A DNA stretch of 64,000 bases from Rotaria macrura (lineage: Eukaryota > Rotifera > Eurotatoria > Philodinida > Philodinidae). The stretch's first letter is position 1; every line of letters begins with the position of its first letter. This document shows positions 1-10,848 of this stretch, piece after piece. The notes beneath the pieces are model-generated. The model saw only the letters and a program-made list of their open reading frames with translations, ran no database searches and had not been told where the DNA came from. The stretch spans positions 1 to 64,000 of the forward strand of contig OENT01000151.1 in assembly GCA_900239685.1 (NCBI GenBank), written 5' to 3'. Both the position numbers and the translations under genes were made by a program.

Positions 1-1692
1 CGAGCACATGCATTCTGATGAGATGATATAAATATTAAAAGATGTTTTCTTCCACGAGATAGACCATTCGTAACAGACGTCCGAATCAAAGTCTCATTAT
101 TTGATTTCGTCCAAATTTTCATTCGAAATTAGTTCAATTTTATCGACGAAGATCACGAACGTGTATCATATGAATACATTTCTGAAATATGTACTTGTTC
201 AAGTATTTCTTCCCCCTCTCTTCTTTTTTGTATAGAATAACAATTTCTCTACTAAATACATAGATAAGTATACAATATTTGGCAAAGATCTACATCTTCT
301 CAAGTCTTAGACAGAAAATATGCTGCAGATCTGAAAAATTTTTTAGCACATACGTCATTAAACATGTTGCTCGGCAGCATCATCTCATCTTTGATTTTTC
401 AATTGAAAAAAAGAATTGTAATGAATAATGTCTACTTTTCAATTTGATATCTATATCCTGTAGAGAAATTATCTACCGAATATTTAATTGTGTCTTACTG
501 TACATGCAAATTTAGCTCTTAATATTGTAAAATCATCCCTAGAACTTGTCGATGATCTATTGTGAGCAAAAACAAAATAATAAAATCCTTATTTTGAATA
601 TTGATGTTCTTGAATGCTCACCGTCCGAGTGTAGTGATCGTTAATGTAATATTTCTCAGCAATACATGTTTTCACTTGTGAAAAAATCTCAGCATCGATC
701 GTCACTATAGTGGTTGAGGAACATTTAGTCTAAAGTAGAACCTCGGCTCATTCGGACGTTACTATGAAGAATTCGGTACATCAAGTGCACTAGAAAGCTT
801 TACCCCAAGTCTATCACTACAATGAAATGCGGTCTCAATTTTTGAAAGACGCGTTCAGTTTAGCCCAGTACTGCAATATTTCAAATAAAGTAGTATATCA
901 TAAAGTGCCCCTGACGCAGAATCCTTTTACTTTATAAAGATTTAAAATTGAAGACAAAGATAGAATTTCATGAATCGTAATTCTTGCTATACTTTGGAAA
1001 TTGAAGGAAGACGAAGCGACTAACTTTTGATTTTTTTTCCATTTCTCCAAGATCCAAATGTAACGCAAATATTTCAAAAACAATCCACAAATAAATCCTG
1101 TATCCATATTTCAGAATGTTTAGTTTACGGATACATAAACATGAATTCGAGAATGAATACATTGTTCAAATAAAATCTGAAGATCAATAGCGATGACATC
1201 CGGAAATCTAAAATCGTTTCAAATGGTTCCTCATTCATCATAGCTCTCAGTTGCATTATTCTTTCATTCAATTTTCTACGTTTAATTCGTGTTCTGTTTC
1301 TAAGAGTTCTTTGAAACCAATTCAATTTCTCCCTTTTACTATTAATTTTATGGAAAAATAATGAGAATACAAATAGTGAATATGTTCAGTTCCAGAAATG
1401 ATAATATCTTGTTGTGTTTCTCGAAGTTTGATTTATTCTTCGATCTTTGTATACTTCATCTGATTGTCTTTTGTGAACGATCTCCTAGCTCAAATAATTA
1501 TTCTATACATATTTAAGTATCGTCTTCTTTCTCATCCAATATTAATATTCATTCGATCTAATTAGTAAATAGATTACAAATATTTTTATTATTTATATTA
1601 AAGAAACAACGATAATAAAGTCAGACTCATTAGTTTTAATGAGAGACATGAATCGTTTTGCGTTCGAGTTCTACGAATACAAAAGTACAATA
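1..1692. other. Gene-poor flank, no supported gene
   Basis: AT-rich sequence with frequent stops in all frames. The longest open stretches (about 60-70 codons, minus strand, 898-1325) show no domain, splice-consistent neighbour or recognisable motif. It is downstream of the PLAC8-family gene, so the first few hundred bases left of 1693 probably include its 3' UTR. Confidence 0.5.
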
Positions 1693-2167
1693 TTAACGCA
1701 TCAGTTTTCGATAGTGTAATTCATTAGCCATTTGCAATGCTGCACAACATGGACAACATTCAGCAACCCAGAAATCCCCGCAGTACGAGCCCTAAAAATA
1801 CATATAAACAGATGCTATGAAAATAATTGAAAACATTTTTTTTGTGAATGAATACATCTATACGAAAAGCAGTTCTCATTTTTGATCGTAAAATTCCTAG
1901 ATAGCCGGGTATGCAACAAGTTATCCAACAAGATTCATTCATACGCCACGCAAGATGACACGTAAAACAAGGAAAACACCATATACTGTAGCATGCTTCA
2001 TCACATTGGTCTTTACAGTCGCACAGATCATGTGACCATGGATATTCAAAATCCCATGGATTATAAAACAGATTGGAGTTTGGTTGCTGTCGTATACTAA
2101 CAGTAGGATGCTTTTGATAATCATCTGCTTTTGATGGATATGTAGGATTAATAACACGTGATGGCAT
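1693..2167 (-). CDS. PLAC8 / cornifelin-like cysteine-rich protein
   Basis: Two exons, 2167-1856 and 1791-1693, joined across a 64-bp GT-AG intron in phase 0, give 136 aa. The N-terminal ~45 residues are polar. The rest is the PLAC8 cysteine core: CYSIWCFPCFTC near residue 60, CCIPGYLGILRSK, then GSYCGDFWVAECCPCCA and QMANEL at the C-terminus. The family's CCxxxxCxxC-type motif and the closing Q-M-A-x-E-L are both present, so the gene looks intact. PLAC8 proteins are small membrane-associated Cys-rich proteins, linked to metal handling or cell-size control in plants (FCR/PCR types) and to various roles in animals. The substrate cannot be told from sequence. The first ATG at 2167 is chosen because it opens the frame directly before the conserved core. 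Exon 1 read without splicing would run to a stop just inside exon 2, which is why the intron is needed. Confidence 0.88.
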
Positions 2168-3952
2168 GTAGAATCACCAGAAGAAACAAAATAAAAATTT
2201 GAAATTGAATTTTTAAATGTATGTGTTTGATGATGATTCAAATGTTCGACTGTTGTTTTCAGAAACACTATTCTTTCATAATTGACACTTGATGGCAATT
2301 TCTTTATGATGCAAAAAGGGTGTTTTTTTGTGGGTTTACTTTTGAAGAAAGCAATGTCGTTGTGTTTATTTTCGTAAAATATCGTTTTTACATATGAAGT
2401 GAAAACTGACTCGTATGTATATGAATGAGCAAATTACGAAATGAATTCTTTTACAAAAAAACTTATCCTAGGTTTCTTGCTTGTTGCATGATACGATCTT
2501 CTGATACTTTGAAACTAACCAATTCTACGAACTTTTTCATACATTCTTAAGAGATTTTATTCAGTTAAATCTAGATGATAGAAAAAATCGAATCGAACAT
2601 CAGCCACGCCATGATTTTATGCGTATTCATCTAATTCCATATGTTGCGCACGAAAAACCAATTTCAAAAAGAAGAATAAACTAAGCTTTTTAATAACAAC
2701 GTGGGGAATAGGTAGTTCGATGATAATCATGATGTCGTGAATCTTGATGCTGAAACGATTTTGAAAAGAACAAAATGCGACCCGATCAATACGTCCGTAA
2801 CAATCTTAAACGTCAAAGTAAACATTGGAAACATGAGGAATTTGACATCGATTTAAATACCAACATGTTTTAGATCAGGTGTTATTTGAAAAAATCGTGC
2901 TAAATCTCTTGTGTATGTATGTACATATAACAATATGGTACTACAAAGTTCAAATCAAGTTAATCTATTTGATAAAATTATGCTTTTTGCTGAACATCAA
3001 TGCTTACAGATTCCTACTAATCTACGCAACTAGCGAACTGACGATCAGAATTTCTAGAATCGTGAAAATTTCTTCGCTCAGGTGAATACCATCATACCAA
3101 CAATTGATATCTGTCGACTTCTATATAAGTAAATTCGTACAAATGAGATCAATCACTAACCGCTAGAATACATGTGATAAAAGTTTTAATAATTTATCTT
3201 TCTTCATGTATCTGCATATAATTACTATATAGTGTACCACATGTAATATGGATTGCTTGAGTACAAAATGCTCCATGGATCATTTCATTTATCTTTCAAG
3301 AAAACTCTTTGTCTGATGATTCATATCAGAAGTCTAATCAACGATTTAATCATATTTTTATCATTATCTATCCTTCACATTCTCATGGAAGATCATCAAG
3401 ATTTGATACGCAGTTTTTTCCCATCAATTATCTTAGAGTTCCCAATTGTGTTCTATTAAACAACCGTGTTCAATCCATTCTCATTCTCATTCTCAGATAT
3501 GCTACTATAAACGGCAGTGGCTACGAATCGATTATTTCATATACTTTAGTGAATGTGAGGTTAGAGCAACACTCTTCGATACTTATGAATATTACCTCGA
3601 ACGTAGAAGAGTATAACATAAATAATAAGTCTATGTTTGATTTAATTATTTTTGATTAATATTTGTTGATAGATCATGTCATGTTTCATCAGTCGCAATT
3701 TCTAGTTAGCCATATTATGTTACATCGATTCGATGCCCAGATTATGACTCTTATTTTATAGTCCTTAAATTAGTTTTCAATTGTCAATTTAAGAACGACA
3801 ACATGAACTTAAAAATGCAGTCGACGAATTATAGAATGGAATGTTATTCAACCTTATATTAGAAAAAATCAGGCATTTAATCAACACTATACATTAACAT
3901 ATTAATTTTTTTGTTTTACTATTAAAATTGTTCATTTGCGCATTTATATATA
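2168..3952. other. Intergenic, no supported gene
   Basis: AT-rich spacer upstream of the PLAC8-family gene. Open frames of 68-119 codons occur (for example minus 1939-2298 and plus 3253-3659), but they overlap the PLAC8 exon or have low-complexity translations without motifs. I see no RNA gene. Confidence 0.4.
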
Positions 3953-3960
3953 TATATGTA

Positions 3961-5200
3961 CAGACAGTATGAAAAATAATTATTCGGGCACATTTATTTT
4001 CATTCTTTCTTCCCACTTCCGTAAAATCTCGAAAGAATCTAGAAAGTGATTCTAGTAGGGAAACTTGTTCCGGGCAAGACTATAAGGGAGTAAAAATTAT
4101 ACTTGGATTTCTAACGATGGGGTCTCCAGAAAACCAAAACTCTACATTTTCTGAACCTCAAACGTGCAAATAGACCTTCGTTTAGATTACATAGAAGGAT
4201 AGAGCAAACAATCCTCTTCAAAATGCGGCTACTCCGAGGTCTCTGCAACATTTTTCGGCTGATATGCGACACCTTAATTTTACGCCGAAAATGTTTTTTT
4301 TCTGACAAAATGGTAGAAAAATGACTTTTGGGTTTTTCATAAGATTGATCTAACTCAACCGAAACAGGTCACATAGATCTTGGAGACATCCAATTTTGTA
4401 GAGAATTGTTTGCTTTACCCTTCTATGCAATCGAAACAAAGTTATATTAGCACGTTCGTGGTTCAGAAAATTTAGAGTTTTGGTCAAAGGGGAAACACCT
4501 ATTTTGTCTTTTTTGTAGCAATGAAATTTTGCCATCGATTCTGATTTTATCTAAATTTTATTTTACTCCTAAGTATTTACTCCTTACTGTTTTTTTCGTG
4601 CATTAGTGTTGGATAAAACATTTTCACATCTATTAATGAATTTCAGGGAATAGTTTCTCAGAAGCCTCTTTTTCACTGTTTTTTTTTTACAATTTAGAGA
4701 ATTTCACTTAGTTGCAATCGAGTTTCTTACATTATTTTCGTACTCCTCACTACTACTCAATGCTCTTGATGAATTAAAGAAAAACTCAAAATTATCACCG
4801 TCACTTTGGAATTTTTCTAAGGTTTTTCCGTCGCAAAAGCTCATTTTGGCTGGGTTATCAAGGTATAAAATTTTGTATCTAACCAATGAGTTTCTTTGAG
4901 TTATTTTTGTACTCCTAGGAACTCATTAAGACCTTCTATTTCTTGATATTCATCATAAAACTTTTCTAGCTTGCATTTATCTAGAAAATCACAGAAACTA
5001 AAAACCATGATGTTTCCCTCCTGGTTTTAGTTTTCTGGAGAATCCATCGCTAGAAATTCAAGTCTAATTTTTACTCCCTTATATTCTTGTCGGAAACAAT
5101 TTTCTCTACTTGAATCAATTTTTAGATTCTTTCTCGCTTTTAGGGAAGTGGTAAACAAGAATGCAAATAAACGTGTCGGAATAATTATTTTACATACTGT
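3961..5200. mobile_element. Non-autonomous inverted-repeat (Tc1/mariner-like) element with nested inverted duplication
   Basis: The two ends are inverted copies about 175 bp long and roughly 80% identical by eye. Each begins CAGTATG, continues with AATAATTATTCC-like sequence, and shares internal landmarks such as TATAAGGGAGTAAAAATTA (left, about 4081) and its reverse complement on the right (about 5075). The right terminus is directly flanked by TA. On the left the terminus reads TA-CAG-ACAG-TATG, which looks like a 4-base duplication inside the end. A CAGT start with TA flanks is typical of Tc1/mariner elements. A second inverted pair lies inside: about 4130-4265 matches the reverse complement of about 4350-4490. 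Only short minus-strand open frames remain (4350-4535 and 4704-4886), with no recognisable transposase catalytic motif, so it is a decayed or non-autonomous copy. Confidence 0.7.
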
Positions 5201-8200
5201 ATATGTATGAACAATTTCTTATCACAAATTTTATATTCTAAATCAAACGTTTGATTCGCAACTATTTCATAGGTAGTTGTTTTCTATTTAATGAGTAAAT
5301 GCTTAATAGACTCATGATGAGCTGTACATGAAGTGAAAGCTTTTAATTAAGATACTGTATATCATAAGGTAGTAAGATCTATTAATTATATTCAACATTT
5401 TATTGTAAACAATATATATTTTTTAATCCCCAGGAAACAAATTAATATAGAAATACAATTGAATCCTTGTCGGTTAATCCTATCAAGATTCAATAAGGCG
5501 GTTCGGAAATGAATCTATCAAAGCAAAAATATGCTTCATACCTTTTAAACCTTCCTTAATTCCTTAAGTGAAGGCAACTAATTTTCAACCATCCTTTTTC
5601 CTACTAGGTATAAAATAAATTAGCAGATCCTATAGAAAATACTTCTGTTCAATTCAAACAGAAAATAGGCGTTCTAATTATCTAATTCTACATTTCGTCT
5701 ACCACGATAACTTTTTTATTACGATTTAATTTCATTCTTTAAATGAACCATTCATACTTATGAGAATATCAATATTCACATTCTTTTTACGATTCAGCAA
5801 CGTTAATAATTACCAATTTTCTTCAATGATGAAGAACTTGTTCGCAGTTTAGAGAAAGCTTCGACGACAATGTTTAATCGTTTGGAATATTCGACCTTTG
5901 CTTTTTAGCAATTAGCCTCCATAGGATTAGACATTCATTCTGAGTATCAGAGTAGTTTTCTTTGGTATGAAGAGACATGTCTTTATCTAATACGCCACTG
6001 AATACAACAGTTTTAATTATTAAGCACATTGAAATATGAACATACAGAAAAAAAAGAATCTCGACGACAATGTTGAAGTGTACGGGGAAATTAATAGAGC
6101 AACTCGACATTCACGTGCTTAATAGGGTTTGTCTGTCAATTTTCTTTCTATCGTTTGCTAAACTAGATAATACATTGGACTATTTTTGATTTTTTAATTG
6201 AAAGCATGGCTTTCTTTTTGCATCTGTAAAACTTGTCACTTGTTTTTAATGCAAGTCTGAGCTTCTAGCTTGCACTTATCAAATAAAAAACAACTTATCT
6301 TCTATCGACTTAAATGCAACAAAACGACAAACAGACATACGCATAAGAATTACTCTGATTATGAATGTGATAAACATGCATGCTGTCACATACGATACTG
6401 TGTGTCTCTCTCTCTCTCTTATACCAGACGTGTAGTTGTCACGATTTGCACTTGCAAATGCACGGCTTCTCTCTTAATAAGTATACTAGAAAAACTCTCG
6501 AGTATGATTAAAAATTTCATTTAGACGTATAGTTGCATCATTGACTCTAACTTTCTATTTTTCTACTCTTAATGTCTTTCGCATGGCATTGTCACGAAAG
6601 ACCATTGATGTATGCCGTAGTCAAATATATTAATTTAAAATATTTCAAGGCTGCCATGAAGTTTGATCTCATGTCTAGGCATCATTGAATAAAAAAGATT
6701 TGCGATCAATAATTTATGGATCGAAACAAGAATAAAAAAGAAATAGACATTAGACATGTATTAATAACTGATAGCAATCTTATTTCATCAAATACTAGTT
6801 TAATTTTGTGTCGCTATTGTGAGTCTGTTAAGGTTTGAAAATCTTAGATTAAAATCAGAACTTCGGATCCTTTTCAAATTCGAGTTGTATAAAATTATTT
6901 TGCAATATCTCATCGAACAATTTGGAGTCAACTTAGTAGAAGTTTGTCGACTAAGCGTGGCATAAAACTAGTATATTGCAAATCATCCTGTATACTAAAA
7001 AAAATTAATCTTAATCCAGTGAATGAAGGATAAAAATAACCTAGGCAATGAAGTAGTATCTTGATGAGCAGCAGTTCATTGCAAGTTATTTGTAAACAAA
7101 ACATATTTTTCTATGAGATACCATGCTTGTTTAATTCTATTCATTGATCATTATGTAAGACATTGTTTTCACATGAGCTCGACCATTTGTAAATGATTAT
7201 TCAGACACGCTTAATCTTCATAGTGCTTTTTCAAAACATTGTTTTGTCGTTCATTTTTATGTAAAATAATTCTTGTAAAAGCACATGCATATTAGAGTCA
7301 ATTTTTAAACGAGAAAAGTTTGTGTTTGGAACGGGACACTCAAATTAATGCACAATTGCTTTTCATCCATACATAGGGTACTTAAGTCAATAATTCTTAC
7401 GAGTTTGCATCGATTTTTACGATAATTATTGTTCAGTACTATAAATAAGAGAATTGTAGTTCTACTCAGCATCGATATTCTAGGTATAAATATCACGATC
7501 ATTCTTGCTCATCATACAATTGATATCGTCGGTCATATTGAATGATTTATTATGATACTTACTAGTATGTGGTCCAAACTAAAGAGTAGTCGACTCGAAG
7601 TTTCGAGTTCACTGTTTCGTTACGATATCACTATGCCGTCAAATAATAATCAAAAGTTATTATGTCTTAGTTCAAGCCATCATTAAGAAAATATTGGAAT
7701 GAATATCATTCTGTCAGGAAAATTATGACGATTGTCGTCTTAGTTTAACCGTGAACATGTTTTCATGTGAAGAAATCTAATAATCATTTGATGTCTAGTA
7801 TTCAAATCAAATTTACTTAGCTCATATCACATTTTTATCAGTAAAAGTGATGTTTAGAGAATTCGAAAAACTTTTTGATTCTTTTATATAATTGATTTCA
7901 ATAATGAGGCAACAAACTTTCCATTTTTGAACTTTATTGAAGACTATTTTGGAAATCATAAATTTATAGTGCTTAATATCGATCGATGCGTTCTACTAGT
8001 GCAAATATTTTAAAAGAATTTTTGCCTTCATTTGTAAGAAACTGTTGATCCAGTACGCTGATTTTTCTTCGATTCAACCATGTAATCGAACTTATTTATC
8101 GTATTGAAAACACCTTCTTACCGTTTCAAGCATATTTCCACTCATTCTCCATGGTATCGTTTCTCAAGTCTATTCGTAGACGACTTTTGAAATTCTACTT

Positions 8201-9014
8201 GAATGAAACAAAAAAAAGTTTGATTCAAATGTATACTTTACAGAATAAATCACTATCCAACACTCAATTATTTATATACAAATGTCCACAAACGAAAATT
8301 CTCGAAACTTGCTGTGTGACGTGGATGAATAATGGTAGCAGTTTATTTCTTCTTTGTCATAATTAATCCGAACATCCACATTTGATGATATTCTTTTGCT
8401 TCTTTGTTTTCGTAGCATAATGCTTATTGCCGTAGTGTAATTTCAATTTTCTCTCGTTTCTTCAATATACAATTACACGACTTCGCATTAAAAAAAACCT
8501 GATTATTATTTTCTTTTTAATACCTATGAAAATCGCGCATATTCGTTATTTTTATTAGTGTGCTGTTAATAGTATCTTTTTCTCGAATTTACTTCACAAT
8601 TGAAGATAAGAGACAAATAGAAAAAAACAACTACGCTTTTTTTAAAATCATTTTGTTGACTGCTAAGTTTTTTCATCTTTCAAAAAAAAAAGAAAAAAAA
8701 AATAGGCCGACGATTCTTGGTTGTTTACTTGTGATACAGATAGTAAATAGGGAAAAGACAAGTGAAACGAAGAAGCAGAAAGAAAGAAAATTTAACAACA
8801 ACAAGAAAAAAGAAAAATGAAGAAACCTATCGATGGACTTTTTCGCACGCGTAAATTGTTGTTTTCATCATCGATTCGTTTTCATCTACACTCACACGTC
8901 GAAAAATGAAAAGAATGACAGAGACAAAAAAGAAAAGGAAAAAGCTGAGAAAAATAATAATAACATTGCTTTTTGAGTGTCTTTCTCTAAAGAATTGCGC
9001 AATTTTTTTTGTTT
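5201..9014. other. Gene-poor spacer, includes RAN 3' flank
   Basis: About 3.8 kb of AT-rich DNA without a convincing coding region. Open frames are all under 90 codons and of biased composition, such as the A/K-rich frame at 8560-8820. A short CT run lies at 6405-6420, and purine-rich A/G tracts occupy 8680-8820 and 8900-8960. The last few hundred bases before 9015 are the likely RAN 3' UTR and terminator region (minus strand). Confidence 0.4.
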
Positions 9015-9837
9015 TCACAAGTCTTCGTCATCGTCGGGTAATGCTGCATTTTGAGCGTCTACAATTTCGGCTTCATATTTCTTGATTGTTTCGTTATCCA
9101 TTTGAACTTCAGCTGGCTAAATAATCAAATAACATCAAGTAGAAATTCATAAACAACAAGAAAACAAGAACTTACCATTAGAGCTGGCATAGCAGTAAAT
9201 TCAAGATTAGCGTCACCAGCTAATTTACGTGCTAACCAAAGAAATGGTTTTTCAAAATTGTAATTTGATCGTGCGCTTATATCATAATATTGCATATTAT
9301 TCTTACGATGAAATGTAATAGCTTTAGCCTTAACTTTGCGATCTTTGACGTCCACTTTGTTACCACAGAGTACAATTGGAATATTTTCACATACACGTAT
9401 TAAGTCCTTATGCCAGTTTGGCACATTTTTATATGTAATACGTGACGTCACATCAAACATGATAATAGCGCACTGACCACCAATGTAGTAACCATCTCGG
9501 AGACCTTGATAGAATGATATTAATTTAATAATAGAATTTAAATAAAATGTAGTATTTCTTACCACCGAATTTTTCTTGGCCAGCGGTGTCCCAAACATTG
9601 TAAACAATCAAACCACGGTTAGTTTGAAATTGAAGTGGATGAACTTCGACACCAACTGTAGCGTTATATTTTTTTTCGAATTCACCCGTTAAATGTCGTT
9701 TGACGAATGTTGTTTTTCCTAATCAAAACGATGAAAAAGAAGCGTTAAGAAATTTTTCATTCATAATTTCTTGAATACGCACCGACACCACCGTCACCAA
9801 CTAATACAAGTTTGAATTCGGGCGCTTGCTGAGCCAT
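9015..9837 (-). CDS. RAN: GTP-binding nuclear protein Ran
   Basis: Four exons (9837-9783, 9718-9563, 9504-9176, 9116-9015) give 213 aa, close to the usual 216. Ran is the small GTPase whose GTP gradient drives importin/exportin transport, spindle assembly and nuclear envelope formation. The frame shows the P-loop GDGGVGKTT (residues about 15-23), switch I with [15 protein letters not shown], switch [19 protein letters not shown], the guanine-specificity motifs NKVD and [19 protein letters not shown], and the acidic C-terminal tail ending DDDEDL. Ran ends in such an acidic tail and lacks a prenylation Cys, as here. The P-loop has V where vertebrate Ran has T (GDGGTGKTT), as in Ras. A pyrimidine-rich acceptor in the 5' leader (about 9906-9920) suggests a 5' UTR intron. 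All junctions are GT-AG. Confidence 0.97.
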
Positions 9838-10848
9838 AATATTTGTTCTAGTCGATAATTGAATATAATAAATGAAGAGAAGTAGTGTGTGAGTGGCTTG
9901 TAGTGATCTACAAAAAAAAGAAGAAAAAAAGTAAAATATATTTAGATAAATGTGCACTGAACAAAGGAAACAACAATTATTTATCTGAGTTCTTGCGTAA
10001 TATAATGAATCGCAAATAAAGAAACTGTCAGAAGATTGAAAACATTTTCTGTCATGTACACAATATCCGTACAGGTCTGTGGGAGATCATCATACAGTCT
10101 CTTTTCTTTTTTAAAATGGAAATAACTAGACGTTTCTTGCCTCCGTTAATACAATGAATGAATGCCCTCAGATTACGAAAAAACAACAAAGTACAAAGAC
10201 ATCCACATTTTCCCATTCATTGAATGATTCATAGATTTCCTTTCTTCTTTTCTTGCTTATTGTGTTCTACTACCTCAGTTGCGATGTTTGTGCCAGCAAC
10301 AGAAAAGAAAAGATGTCGCCAGTTTGACATCAAACATCTTTGCCCAGCAAAGTTTAATAAAAAAAAAAAGAAAGAAAAACGAAAAGAAGAAACAGAGAAA
10401 GCGCGCATACAACGCTGAAAAAGTCTGCCTAATATATACAAAAAAAAGTAAGTTCGTTGATACAAAAAAAAGAAGTAGAAGAAACGCACGCACACACGAA
10501 GGATAGTATCTTCATGCACATAAACGTAAACACAAAAAAATAACGTTGCTATTTATCTGCCTCTTTCTCTCTGACTCTTAGATTATGCGTGAACAAGAAA
10601 AAGCAACAAATTTATGTTTAATCTTCTGAAACTAAAATACGAAAAAAAAAGCGATTCGAAGTGAAGAAATTCTATTTACAATAAAAACTAGGGACGAAAA
10701 AATCCAAGTGCTTATCAGCCGCGTAGAGAGAGAGAGAGAGAGATATTGTGTTATGTTCACTGGTGAGAACGAGAGAGAAAGAGTTAGAAAAACGAAAAAC
10801 GATTCACACGGGTTCTCCAAAAAAAAAGACAAAAAAGAAAAAATATAT
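9838..10848. other. RAN 5' region / SNRK 3' region
   Basis: About 1 kb between two same-strand genes. Next to RAN it holds the 5' leader with a probable UTR intron acceptor near 9906. The rest is A/G-rich on the plus strand (pyrimidine-rich in the transcribed sense), with an (AG)n run at 10725-10742. Open frames at 10224-10519 are low-complexity K/R or F/L translations of the same tracts on both strands and are not genes. Confidence 0.45.
10725..10742. repeat. (AG)n microsatellite
   Basis: An uninterrupted run of AG dinucleotides in the RAN-SNRK spacer. Confidence 0.9.

Noticed and set aside
1939..2298. 119-codon frame overlapping the PLAC8-family gene
   Set aside because: It is the alternate frame of the same strand; the cysteine-rich PLAC8 core is in the other frame.
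2879..3659. Three open frames of 68-116 codons upstream of the inverted-repeat element
   Set aside because: No recognisable motif, no conserved composition and no splice-linked continuation; kept as intergenic.
3953..5207. An apparent 8-bp direct repeat (TATATGTA) flanking the inverted-repeat element, suggesting a hAT insertion
   Set aside because: The left flank is a TA microsatellite, so the match is weak evidence, and the CAGT terminus with TA flank fits Tc1/mariner better.
6270..6524. 84-codon plus-strand open frame with several cysteines
   Set aside because: It spans a CT repeat, has no domain or splice-consistent neighbours, and is within chance length for this AT-rich window.
10224..10519. 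Overlapping open frames on both strands between RAN and SNRK
   Set aside because: They are translations of A/G-rich low-complexity DNA (K/R-rich on one strand, F/L-rich on the other) in a UTR/promoter region.
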